Positions 42,198 to 49,714 of a DNA stretch of 49,714 nucleotides are shown one piece after another. Each line of letters begins with the position of its first letter. Positions within the stretch are counted from its first letter, which is position 1. Made by a program: the position numbers and the translations under genes. The DNA comes from JANJTY01 sp038257155 (GTDB taxonomy: Bacteria > Pseudomonadota > Gammaproteobacteria > Xanthomonadales > Xanthomonadaceae): NCBI GenBank assembly GCA_038257155.1, contig JBBSJP010000035.1, forward strand, positions 1 to 49,714, written 5' to 3'. Below the pieces are notes generated by a model that was not told where the DNA came from, ran no database searches, and saw only the letters and a program-made list of their open reading frames with translations.

Positions 42198-42331
42198 CGT
42201 CGGATCCGCGCCGACACGTTTTATCGCTAGGCCTGCCTATCCAGCGGCGCTTGATCCGACCTACGAGTCAGCAACGTAGGTCGGCTCAATTCAACGTAGG
42301 TCGGCTCAAGCCGCGAAGCGGTGGAGCCGAC
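42198..42331. repeat. REP-like composite palindrome with an extra partial arm
   Basis: GTCGGATCCGCGCC ... GGCGCTTGATCCGACCTACGAG, then GTAGGTCGGCTCAATTCAAC followed at once by a full GTAGGTCGGCTCAAGCCGCG and AAGCGGTGGAGCCGAC. The duplicated start of the arm suggests slippage or a partial copy. Same family as 18982 and 29748. Confidence 0.85.
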
Positions 42332-42371
42332 ATCGGGGTGCTTGAGGCTCACCACGAACGGTAGTCCCCGC

Positions 42372-42440
42372 GTCGGATCTGCGCCGACACGGTTGATCGC
42401 CTGATCTGAATGATCGGCGGCGCTTGATACGACCTACGAG
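42372..42440. repeat. REP-like palindrome, single-arm copy
   Basis: GTCGGATCTGCGCC ... GGCGCTTGATACGACCTACGAG is a diverged copy of one arm without the partner arm. It lies 40 bp beyond the preceding copy. Confidence 0.75.
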
Positions 42441-42490
42441 TTCTGTTTCCTTTCTCTCTTGTTCTCCTATTTTGCTCACCTCCGCGCTTC

Positions 42491-42525
42491 TCTGCGCCCT
42501 CTGCGCCCTCTGCGCCCTCTGCGCC
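42491..42525. repeat. 9-bp microsatellite (TCTGCGCCC), nearly four units
   Basis: Three perfect 9-bp units and an eight-base fourth lie in the 390-bp gap before the diguanylate cyclase end, next to a pyrimidine-rich run. No gene is seen in 42167-42556. Confidence 0.9.
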
Positions 42526-42556
42526 TTAAGCGTTGCAGCTCTTGATCTGCTCAGCT

Positions 42557-43675
42557 CTAAATCGCCACCACGCAATTGCGACCCGCGGCCTTGGCGCGGT
42601 AGAGCGCATCGTCGACGCGTTGCAGGACCTCGCCGAGGGTGTCCTGGGGCTGCACGCTGGTGACGCCGAACGAGGCGCTGACCATGCCGACGGGGTCGAT
42701 GGGCATGGCATGAATCGCGCCGCGCAGGCGTTCGGCAATGACTTCAAGCTGGTCAGCCGGCACGCTCGGCAGCACCACCAGAAACTCCTCGCCACCCCAG
42801 CGCGCCAGGATGTCATCACGACCCAGTTGTGCGGCGCAGCGCTTGCCGACCTCGATCAGCACCGCGTCGCCCGCCGGATGCCCAAAGTTGTCGTTGATGC
42901 GCTTGAAGTGATCGATGTCGAACAGGATCAGGGCGGCGTCATCGCGTGCGTGCGCCAGCAGGGTGCTGAGAAAGCGTTCGCCGGCGCGTCGGTTGTACAG
43001 CCCGATCAGCACGTCGCGCTCGGCCAGCGCCTGCAGTCGCTCGCCTTCCTGGCGCAGGGCCTGGAATCTTTCCTCCACGCCGCGCATCACCGGCACCAGC
43101 AGCGGCACCATCAGTGCCATGGGCCCGAGCGCCATGGCAAGGTCGAGTCCGCGCGGTGACCACAGCTCGGACGGGTGCATCAGCAAGTAGACGATCACCG
43201 GTGCGCCAATCGCCGACCACGAAATCAGGGTCGCCCACAGCGCATGCCGGGGCCGGGCAAACAGCGCCATCACCAGCACCGTGGGCAGAAACACCGCGCC
43301 AACCGGCGGCAGGTGATCGATCAGCGTCTGCTGACCCTGCAGTGCCAGCCAGATGAAGTACCAGACTGGCGTCGCCAGCCCGATCAAGACGGCGCACCAA
43401 CCCATCCACAAGGTCGAGACCATATGTTCGGGCGCACTCCATTGGCGCCAGGCCAGGGCCAGGAAGACCAGGGAGAGCAGGGCCGGCGTGAACTGGTTGA
43501 GCGGCGTGGGCACCGGCTCCAGCCAATGCAGCACGGCGATCATCCCGGCGGCTCCAGCGGCCAGCAGGTGCAACAACAGAGCCGATCGCTGCACGAAGTG
43601 CTGGCGCGCGTCGCGCATCGGCGAGGCGGTCGCGGCCGCTGACTCCACGGTCGGTTCTGCGGTCGACTCCGGCAT
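42557..43675 (-). CDS. membrane-bound diguanylate cyclase (GGDEF domain)
   Basis: This enzyme is predicted to make cyclic di-GMP from two GTP. The 372-residue protein has about six membrane helices (residues 30-198), a short coiled linker (EERFQALRQEGERLQALAERD) and a C-terminal GGDEF domain. The active site is GGEEF at about 294-298 in ARWGGEEFLV, and FDIDHFKRINDNFGHPAGD carries the metal and GTP residues, so it should be active. The RxxD inhibitory site is not conserved (GRDD). ATG 43675 has a GGAG site; an upstream start at 43726 is possible. The sensor part is not a known named domain. Confidence 0.9.
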   Translation of the reverse strand: MPESTAEPTVESAAATASPMRDARQHFVQRSALLLHLLAAGAAGMIAVLHWLEPVPTPLNQFTPALLSLVFLALAWRQWSAPEHMVSTLWMGWCAVLIGLATPVWYFIWLALQGQQTLIDHLPPVGAVFLPTVLVMALFARPRHALWATLISWSAIGAPVIVYLLMHPSELWSPRGLDLAMALGPMALMVPLLVPVMRGVEERFQALRQEGERLQALAERDVLIGLYNRRAGERFLSTLLAHARDDAALILFDIDHFKRINDNFGHPAGDAVLIEVGKRCAAQLGRDDILARWGGEEFLVVLPSVPADQLEVIAERLRGAIHAMPIDPVGMVSASFGVTSVQPQDTLGEVLQRVDDALYRAKAAGRNCVVAI

Positions 43676-43777
43676 GCCCTGCTCCCCGCGCCTGCACCGG
43701 GACATTATCCACCTTGCGGCCGCCATTGCGCGGGCAACTGGCGCGCTGCGACGGCATCACGCAAGACCTGTGCGAGT

Positions 43778-46576
43778 TCAGGCTGGTCTGGACAAGGGCG
43801 CGTGGAAGTCCAGCCCATAGGCGCGACACACCGTGCGCACCACCGATCGCGCGGCCTCGGTTTCGGCATCCAGCTCAAGCAGCCGCGAACGCGCGTCCAG
43901 GCTGCAGTCAATCGCCCGACGCAGCATCGCCTCATGTGCCTCGGTCAGTTCGGCCGCTTCAATGCTGTGCAAGGCTCCAACTGATTCCAGCGCTGCGATC
44001 AGGGCATCGCTGGAGCGTGGCTTGAGCAGTGACGGATGACGCGCTGCGCAGGCCAGGACGCGCGCCTGCAGCAGGAATTCCAGATCGACGAGTCCGCCCT
44101 CGCCCTGCTTGAGATCGAAGCGTGGCCCGCGCGAACGATCGAGTTCGGCACGCATGCGCTGGCGCATGTTCACCACATCGGCATTGAGTGCTCCCGCTTC
44201 ACGTGCCCGGCTGATTGCCTCGGCGCGGACCCGCTCGAACGCCTCGGCAAGCTGCGGATCGCCCGCCACTGGCCTGGCGCGAACCAGGGCCTGGTGCTCC
44301 CAGGTCCAGGCGCGCGCGCGCTGATAGTCGGCATAGCTCGACAGGGTCGATACCAGCAAACCCTTGGCACCATCCGGGCGCAGACGCAGATCGATCTCGT
44401 ACAGGCGACCGGCGGGCGTGAGCGTGCCCAACAGGCTGATCAGGCGCTGCGCCAACTTGGCGTAGTAGCGATGCAGCTCCAGCGGGCGTGGCCCATCGGT
44501 AAGGTCGGCCAGGCCCTCGGGGTCGAACAGGAAGACCAGATCCAGGTCCGAGCCGAAGCCCAGTTCACAGCCACCCAGGCTGCCGTAGCCCAGCACCAGG
44601 ATGCCGCGCCCGGATGGCGAGCTGCCAGTGGGGTGGCCATGCGCCCGCACCAGTTCGTTCTGCGCCAGCTCCAGCACGGCCTGCAGCAACACTTCGGCAA
44701 GATCACTCAGACGCGCCGAAATCCGCGCTGCGGGTTCGCTGCGGTACAGGGCCGAAAGTCCAAGCCGAAAACCGGCACTCTGGCGCAGTTCGTTGAGTCC
44801 GATCAGTGATTCTTCGATATCTTCGGCCTGACCCAGGGCGCGCAGCGCACTGGCCTGCATTTCCTCCCACGCCAGCAGCCCGCCCTGACCGCGTGCATCG
44901 AGCAGTTCGTCGAGCAGCAGCGGGTGGGCGCTGAGTCGCTCGGCCAGCAGCGCGCTGCGCGAAAAGGTATCGACCAGGCGCTCCAGCGCAATGGGTTGTT
45001 CCTCCAGCAGTGCCAGATAGCTGGAGCGGCGCAGGATGGCATGCAGCAGGTGCAGCAGTCGGGCCACGGTGCGATCCGGCTCACTGGACGTCGCGACCGC
45101 CTGCAGCAGCGGGGGCAGAACCTGATCCAGTCGGCGTCGCGAGCGCGCCGACATCGACCGCACGCCCGCCGAGCGGGAAAATTCCAGAAGCTGGGAATGC
45201 ACGGACTCGGCCTGTGCCATGCCGGCATCGGCCAGCTGTTCGGCCTTGCCCTGATCGGGCAGTGCCTGCCAGTAAAGCGCCAACCGCGCCGGCGCCACCG
45301 CACCATGGCGCGACGGAGCCAGCAGCTCGTTGAACTCGGCAGATACCCTGTGCCGGTGGTCCTGCAGAACGTCGTAGAAATCCTCCCAAAGGGCAAAGCC
45401 AAGACCCGCGGCCAGGCGGGAACGCGACGTCGCATCGGACGGCAGCTCATGGGTTTGCGCGTCGCGCAGCATTTGCAGGCGGTTCTCCACCTTGCGCAGG
45501 AAACGATAGGCGTTGGCCAGATCGCCCGCGGTGTGCTCGTCGATGTGGCCGGCATCGCGCAGCGCCGCGAGTGCCGGCAGCAGTCCCCGCACGCGCAGCT
45601 CAGGTTCACGACCGCCACGGATCAGCTGCATCAGCTGCACGACGAACTCGATCTCGCGGATGCCTCCGGGCCCCAGCTTGACGTGCTCGGACAGCTCGCG
45701 ACGCGCCACCTCGGCGGCGATCAGCGACTTCATCTCGCGCAGTCCGGCAAACGCAGTGAAGTCCAGATAGCGTCGGAACACGAACGGGCGCAGCACATCG
45801 AGCAGGTCTGCGCCGGCCTGCAGATCGCCAGCCGATGGCCGCGCCTTGAGCCAGGCGTATCGCTCCCAGTCGCGGCCCTCGCGCTGGAAGTATTGCTCCA
45901 TGGCGGCGAAGCTGAGCGCTACGCGACCCGCTGAGCCAAATGGACGCAAGCGCAGATCGACGCGGTAGGCAAAGCCCTCGGCAGTAGTGTCGGCCAACAG
46001 TGAAACCAGTTGCTGGGCCACCCGCGCAAACCAGCGCTCGTGATCCAACGGTGCGGCGCCGTCGCTTTGGCCGGCCTCGCGGTAGGCCAGCACCAGATCC
46101 ACATCGGAGGAAAAATTCAGCTCGAATCCACCCAGCTTGCCGAGGCCAAGCACGCACAGGCCCTGGCCTCGACCAGCGCTGTCCGGCACACGCCCATGAC
46201 GCCGCGCCAGTTGCATCTCGACCGCATCGAGCGCGGTCTGGATGCAGTCGTCGGCAAGCTGACTGGCGCCTGCCAGGGTCTGATCGATGCTGTCGATGCC
46301 CAGCACATCGCGCTGGATCAGGCACAGACTACCGAGGCGCCGATGGCGTCGAAGCAGCGTGCCCCACTGCAGCGGATCGGTGTCCTGCAAACGCGGCGAA
46401 GCCGAGGGCATGGCCAGGTTCAACGCACGCCAGTCGGGACTGCGCTGCAACTGCTCGAAGGCGAAATCGCTGACCAGCAGCAGCTTGCCGAGTGGCTCGC
46501 GCGCAGCACCGCGCACCTCCAGCGCGTCGAGGCGCTGCTCGATCAGGGACGCAAGCATGTCAGGCAGGGGCTGCAT
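43778..46576 (-). CDS. glnE: bifunctional glutamine synthetase adenylyltransferase/adenylyl-removing enzyme
   Basis: GlnE adds or removes AMP on glutamine synthetase according to nitrogen status. The 932-residue protein has two nucleotidyltransferase domains: the N-terminal removing domain with GLGKLGGFELNFSSDVDLVL (about 144-163) and the C-terminal adenylylating domain with LGYGSLGGCELGFGSDLDLV. Both keep the GS-x10-DxD pattern. The start at 46576 (MQPLPDMLASLIEQ) is preferred because a rho-independent terminator lies just upstream at 46611-46646, so a start at 46612 would lie within it. Confidence 0.96.
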   Translation of the reverse strand: MQPLPDMLASLIEQRLDALEVRGAAREPLGKLLLVSDFAFEQLQRSPDWRALNLAMPSASPRLQDTDPLQWGTLLRRHRRLGSLCLIQRDVLGIDSIDQTLAGASQLADDCIQTALDAVEMQLARRHGRVPDSAGRGQGLCVLGLGKLGGFELNFSSDVDLVLAYREAGQSDGAAPLDHERWFARVAQQLVSLLADTTAEGFAYRVDLRLRPFGSAGRVALSFAAMEQYFQREGRDWERYAWLKARPSAGDLQAGADLLDVLRPFVFRRYLDFTAFAGLREMKSLIAAEVARRELSEHVKLGPGGIREIEFVVQLMQLIRGGREPELRVRGLLPALAALRDAGHIDEHTAGDLANAYRFLRKVENRLQMLRDAQTHELPSDATSRSRLAAGLGFALWEDFYDVLQDHRHRVSAEFNELLAPSRHGAVAPARLALYWQALPDQGKAEQLADAGMAQAESVHSQLLEFSRSAGVRSMSARSRRRLDQVLPPLLQAVATSSEPDRTVARLLHLLHAILRRSSYLALLEEQPIALERLVDTFSRSALLAERLSAHPLLLDELLDARGQGGLLAWEEMQASALRALGQAEDIEESLIGLNELRQSAGFRLGLSALYRSEPAARISARLSDLAEVLLQAVLELAQNELVRAHGHPTGSSPSGRGILVLGYGSLGGCELGFGSDLDLVFLFDPEGLADLTDGPRPLELHRYYAKLAQRLISLLGTLTPAGRLYEIDLRLRPDGAKGLLVSTLSSYADYQRARAWTWEHQALVRARPVAGDPQLAEAFERVRAEAISRAREAGALNADVVNMRQRMRAELDRSRGPRFDLKQGEGGLVDLEFLLQARVLACAARHPSLLKPRSSDALIAALESVGALHSIEAAELTEAHEAMLRRAIDCSLDARSRLLELDAETEAARSVVRTVCRAYGLDFHAPLSRPA

Positions 46577-46610
46577 GATTCGATTGTCACCGTGAAACCC
46601 TGCAGAAAAC

Positions 46611-46646
46611 AAAAAACCCGCCCCGGCCTTGCGACCAGGGCGGGTT
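46611..46646 (-). terminator. rho-independent terminator upstream of glnE
   Basis: AACCCGCCC / GGGCGGGTT (9-bp stem, 14-base loop) is followed on the minus strand by five or six Ts and more A/T. It ends transcription coming from the FmdB-type gene side and separates that transcript from glnE. Confidence 0.88.
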
Positions 46647-46793
46647 CTCCCTCCCCACAGGATTGCAGCCTAGCGGCACTGGCTGCGTTTGCCACGCTGC
46701 GGTGCACGATAAATGGCTGATTGGTTCGCCCGAATCAGTGCGCTTCGTCGTCGCCAAGGCGGCGCTGGGCAAATCCAGGCGCAGATTGCTCTT

Positions 46794-46901
46794 GTAGGTT
46801 GGTGCTGAACGCAGCGAAGCCCAACATGGCGGGGTGGTGGATGTCGGCGCGGTGTTGGATCGCACAACGTTGGGCTTTGCTGCGGTCAGCGCCAACCTAC
46901 G
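46794..46901. repeat. GTAGGTTGG-type inverted repeat
   Basis: GTAGGTTGGTGCTGAACGCA / GCGAAGCCCAACA on the left is matched in inverse by GTTGGGCTTTGCTGCGGTCA / GCGCCAACCTAC on the right, with about 45 bp between. It is a separate family from the GTAGGTCGG elements. It occupies the 46577-46927 gap with the terminator. Confidence 0.8.
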
Positions 46902-46927
46902 AAAGCCGATTGGGTGCAAGCCGTGGA

Positions 46928-47302
46928 TCAGCTCTTGTCAGCGGATTTGCCTGGCGCGGCTGGCGCGGCGGTCTTCACCTCAGCCTTTGACTCAGTCTTG
47001 GACTCTGCTTTCGACTCCGGCTTTGCCTCGGACTTGGCTTCCGGCTTGGCATCGGACTTCGCATCGGACTTGCTTTCGCCGCCGCTGTCGGCGCCAGTCA
47101 GATTGCGCTTCTTCTCGCCATCCTTCTTGAAGTCGGTCTCGTACCAGCCGGAGCCCGACAGTCGAAAGGAAGGCGCAGTCAGCTGTCGCTTTACTGCAGC
47201 TGCCGCGCAGGCAGGGCAGATTTCGGGATCTGGATCGGACAGCTTCTGCAGGCGATCGAAAACGTGGCCGCAGGCGGCGCACTCGTATCCGTAGATGGGC
47301 AT
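46928..47302 (-). CDS. FmdB family zinc-ribbon protein
   Basis: The 124-residue protein starts MPIYGYECAACGHVFD and has ICPAC, so two CxxC pairs (C8, C11, C29, C32) make a zinc ribbon as in the FmdB/CxxC regulatory family. The second half is low complexity: repeated charged K, E, S and A residues (KSDAKSDAKPEAKSEAKPES) to the C-terminus, likely a disordered tail. FmdB family function is uncertain (regulatory or assembly). It lies 90 bp downstream of hflC on the same strand. Confidence 0.85.
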   Translation of the reverse strand: MPIYGYECAACGHVFDRLQKLSDPDPEICPACAAAAVKRQLTAPSFRLSGSGWYETDFKKDGEKKRNLTGADSGGESKSDAKSDAKPEAKSEAKPESKAESKTESKAEVKTAAPAAPGKSADKS

Positions 47303-47349
47303 GGTTTGCTCGGGTTCAAAAAACTGGACGTGCTGCAGTGCGTACCCGG

Positions 47350-47377
47350 CCGCCGATTTTCAAGATCTGATCGGCGG
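47350..47377 (-). terminator. weak hairpin after hflC
   Basis: CCGCCGAT / ATCGGCGG (8-bp perfect stem, 12-base loop) follows the hflC stop by 15 bp. No U-tract is seen, so it may be a hairpin without termination or the leader of the zinc-ribbon gene. Confidence 0.35.
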
Positions 47378-47391
47378 ACGGCTACGCGAGT

Positions 47392-48333
47392 TCAGCGCTT
47401 GCGGGTCGATTGCAGGTAGCGGAAGAAATCGGATTCCGAATCGATCATCAGGGTGGTGTTCTGCCCCATCGCCCGGTAACTCTCCAGGGTGCGGAAGAAG
47501 GCGTAGAACTCCGGATCGCCACCGAAGGCCTCGCCGTAGATCTTCGTCGCCTCGCCGTCGGCCTTGCCGCGGATCTCGGCGGCCTGGCGTTCGGCTTCCG
47601 AGCGGATCGTCTGCAGCTCACGCTCCATCTGACCGAGGATTTCCTGGCTCCGACCCTGGCCTTCAGAGCGGAAGCGCTCGGCGATCGACTGGCGCTCGGC
47701 GATCATGCGCGTTTCCACCTGGCGCCGCACGCTGTCGATGTAGTTGATCCGCTTGATGCGCACATCGACCAGTTCGATACCCAGCTCCGGCATCAGGCGC
47801 GACGCCGCGGCCAGCATGTCCTGCTCAAGCCGCTCGCGGCCCTTCTTGGGCTTCTCCAGATCGACGTCCTCGCGCACCAGGTCCTCCTCGTCGAGCTGCT
47901 TGCTGTCGACGCTCCAGTCACGCGAGCGCACGATCTCTTCCAGATCGGTGCCGGAAACGATGTCACGCGCGACCGAATCGATGATGTCGTCGAGCCGGGT
48001 GCGAGCGCCGTTCTCGTCGCGTACCGAGCGCAGGAACTGCAGCGGATCAGCGATACGCCAGCGCGCCGTGGTGTCGACGATCACGAATTCGCGGCCGAGT
48101 GTCGGGATCTGGCTGACGTCACCGTCCCAGGCCAGCAGGCGCTTGTCGAAGCGGCGAACTTCCTGGATGAAGGGCTTCTTCCAGTGCAGTCCGGGGTCGG
48201 TGATCGGCTCGCCCACCGGTTCACCAAACTGTACGAGGATGGCCTGCTCGGCCTGGTCGACGACGAAGGCCGCATCGCGGATCGCGATCAGCGCGAACAG
48301 GCTGAAGATGATCAGTACGGTCAACTTCTTCAT
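47392..48333 (-). CDS. hflC: HflC, FtsH protease-modulating SPFH protein
   Basis: HflC forms with HflK a large membrane cage around FtsH that controls degradation of membrane proteins. The 313-residue protein has an N-terminal membrane helix (about residues 5-19) and the SPFH/band-7 domain with VVDQAEQAILVQFGEPVG, DPGLHWKKPFIQEVRRFDKR, and IVDTTARWRIADPLQFLRSV; the later ERFRSEGQGRSQEILGQMER and the GEATKIYGEAFGGDPEFYAF region are typical. It overlaps hflK by 4 bp (ATGA), so the pair is co-translated. Confidence 0.96.
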   Translation of the reverse strand: MKKLTVLIIFSLFALIAIRDAAFVVDQAEQAILVQFGEPVGEPITDPGLHWKKPFIQEVRRFDKRLLAWDGDVSQIPTLGREFVIVDTTARWRIADPLQFLRSVRDENGARTRLDDIIDSVARDIVSGTDLEEIVRSRDWSVDSKQLDEEDLVREDVDLEKPKKGRERLEQDMLAAASRLMPELGIELVDVRIKRINYIDSVRRQVETRMIAERQSIAERFRSEGQGRSQEILGQMERELQTIRSEAERQAAEIRGKADGEATKIYGEAFGGDPEFYAFFRTLESYRAMGQNTTLMIDSESDFFRYLQSTRKR

Positions 48334-49367
48334 GGCTTGGCTCCCGTGGCAGCCGGTGCGGCGTCGCGCAGATTCAAGAGCGGCAGCGGCGACATCTGGC
48401 CCTTCTGCACCACGACCACGCTGCCGATGTTGGGCAGCACCTCATTCAGGGTTTCCAGATACATGCGACTGCGCGTGACCTCGGGCGCTTCGCGGTACTC
48501 GGCCAGGATGGAGCGGAAACGCGCGGTTTCGCCCAGCGCGCGATTGACCCGCTCGGTGGCATAACCTTCCGACTCGGCAATGGCGCGATTGGCCTGGCCA
48601 CGGGCCAGCGGGATCTGTTGGTTGGCGCGCTTCTGCGCCTCGTTGATCATGCGCTCGCGCTCCTGGCGCGCCTCGTTGACCTCGTTGAAGGCCGGCTGCA
48701 CCGCCTGCGGCGGCACCACATCCTGCAGTTCCACCGTCACGATGTGGATGCCGATATCGTACAGCGACATGGCCTTTTGCACTTCATCGCGCACGATGTT
48801 GGATATCTCGACGCGCGCCGTGGTCAGCACTTCGCTGCCGAGACGATTGCCGACTGCGCGGCGCATCACCGACTCGGAAATATCGCGCAAGGTGCGCGTG
48901 GGCTCGCGCATCGCGTAGAGGTACTTCATTGGATCGGAGATGCGGTACTGCACCACCCATTCCACATCGATCACATTGAGGTCGCCCGACAGCATCAGTG
49001 ACTCGTCGGGAAAGGTCTGGTCGGAGTACGTGGTGCTGTCCCGGTCGCTGCCTTCCGTCCGGAAACCGAACTCCTGCTTCAGGACGCGCTCGGTCGGGAT
49101 GATCTGCACCGTATCGATGCCGAAAGGAATCTTGAAGTGGAGGCCTGGATCGGATGTCGAGATCACCGCACCGAAGCGTTTCACCACGGCGCGCTCTTCC
49201 GGCTGCACCGTGTAATAGACGCTCGATACGCCCCAGATGCCGAACACCGCGATCAGCACGCCGATCACCAGACCGCGCGGGATCTGCGGCACCTGCGGTG
49301 GACGGCCGCTGCTGTTGCCGCGGCCGCGGCCGAGGATGGATTCCACTGTGGAGCTGGTTGACGACAT
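48330..49367 (-). CDS. hflK: HflK, FtsH protease-modulating SPFH protein
   Basis: HflK is the partner of HflC in the FtsH-associated complex of the inner membrane, facing the periplasm. The 345-residue protein has an N-terminal region with polar residues, one membrane helix (about residues 33-53) and an SPFH domain with YYTVQPEERAVVKRFGAVIS, DPGLHFKIPFGIDTVQIIPT, VEWVVQYRISDPMKYLYAMR and AFNEVNEARQERERMINEAQ, in the family order. It is followed by hflC with a 4-bp overlap. Upstream of its start lie repeats rather than hfq/hflX, which in E. coli precede this pair. Confidence 0.96.
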   Translation of the reverse strand: MSSTSSTVESILGRGRGNSSGRPPQVPQIPRGLVIGVLIAVFGIWGVSSVYYTVQPEERAVVKRFGAVISTSDPGLHFKIPFGIDTVQIIPTERVLKQEFGFRTEGSDRDSTTYSDQTFPDESLMLSGDLNVIDVEWVVQYRISDPMKYLYAMREPTRTLRDISESVMRRAVGNRLGSEVLTTARVEISNIVRDEVQKAMSLYDIGIHIVTVELQDVVPPQAVQPAFNEVNEARQERERMINEAQKRANQQIPLARGQANRAIAESEGYATERVNRALGETARFRSILAEYREAPEVTRSRMYLETLNEVLPNIGSVVVVQKGQMSPLPLLNLRDAAPAATGAKP

Positions 49368-49456
49368 GAGCGAAGGCCCCCTTTGAGCGAATCAGGACGG
49401 GAAGGATAACCCGGGGTGGTCGCAAGGGTGCTCTGCAAACACGGATGTGCGGGTCA

Positions 49457-49592
49457 GTGGTGGGCCATGGTCCACCGAACAAAGCGCTGCTCTCGTAGGG
49501 TGGGCCTTGGCCCACCGGGGCAATCAGGTGTCTTCGTCGGTGGGCCGAGGCCCACCCTACCAAGCGCTGCTCTTGTAGGGTGGGCCTTGGCC
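49457..49592. repeat. GTAGGGTGGGCC-type repeats with a 31-bp direct repeat
   Basis: Units at 49495-49516 and 49575-49592 share the sequence that begins AAGCGCTGCTCT, 80 bp apart. Between them is an inverted GGTGGGCCGAGGCCCACCCTAC arm, and at 49457 a partial GTGGTGGGCC copy. Same family as 7152-7216. It lies upstream of hflK. Confidence 0.8.
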
Positions 49593-49714
49593 TGAAGTCT
49601 CCCCGGATATTCTCTATCCCAAACAACGGGTTGCCGTGTACTCTTGTTGAAAACAGCGCGTGCACGACGGGTTTTTTCCTCGGGTTATCTAGACCATGAG
49701 GACCCGCCATGCAC
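49593..49714. other. unassigned sequence at the window end
   Basis: The last 122 bp hold no supportable gene. Possible ATG starts lie at about 49696 and 49709 near the right edge, but the open frame is cut by the window. An ORF crossing this stretch on the minus strand overlaps hflK and is rejected. Confidence 0.3.

Noticed and set aside
48784..49710. 308-residue minus-strand ORF at the window end
   Set aside because: It overlaps hflK in another frame and reads through the GTAGGGTGGGCC repeats.

Overview
The window is GC-rich chromosomal DNA from an aerobic gammaproteobacterium, most likely of the Xanthomonadales (Lysobacterales). The main reasons are the aa3-type cytochrome oxidase and heme A gene set, the glyA/nrdR/ribD/ribE/ribB run, glnE, GTP-type PEP carboxykinase, large TonB-dependent receptors, and many short palindromic repeats between genes. 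This assignment rests on gene content only. Most of the DNA codes for housekeeping functions. No rRNA, tRNA, CRISPR array, phage or transposase gene was recognised.

Layout. Positions 1-7131 carry cytochrome c oxidase and its assembly factors: ctaD (5' truncated by the window), a 43-residue membrane peptide, ctaG, ctaE, then a divergent DUF2909 gene, SURF1, a thioredoxin-fold CxxxC protein, ctaA and ctaB. They make the oxidase subunits, insert copper and make heme A. Positions 7332-10841 hold gap, a membrane-anchored S33-type hydrolase, a 155-bp tandem repeat and a VOC protein. Positions 10975-17972 are a minus-strand run: glyA, a four-helix-bundle cassette, nrdR, a GNAT gene, ribD, a TPR/aspartyl hydroxylase, ribE and ribB. 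Next come a DUF817 membrane protein, ettA and pyrF (18029-21948).

Positions 22021-27342 hold a 2OG-Fe(II) oxygenase, a TPR-sulfotransferase and a TonB-dependent receptor, all on the minus strand. An ECF sigma / anti-sigma / DUF4097 operon follows (27605-29623), then pckG. Positions 31862-36557 form a lipid module: a TetR regulator divergent from a hydrolase, fadE and a hotdog thioesterase, with two palindromes in the shared promoter. The rest holds a secreted protein, an MFS/NTT-like transporter, yceI, a RutE-like nitroreductase, an ELM1-like protein, a diguanylate cyclase, glnE, an FmdB-type zinc ribbon, and hflK-hflC.

At least four families of palindromic intergenic repeats occupy nearly every long gene-free stretch. 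The least ordinary structures are: the four-helix-bundle ORF bracketed by inverted arrays of 7-bp repeats, placed exactly between the glyA stop and the nrdR start; the 155-bp tandem of paired hairpins; the paired-palindrome promoter with a probably leaderless start before the fadE operon; the TonB/sulfotransferase/oxygenase cluster; and the TPR-hydroxylase inside the riboflavin run. Nothing here can be called a proven new system from sequence alone.
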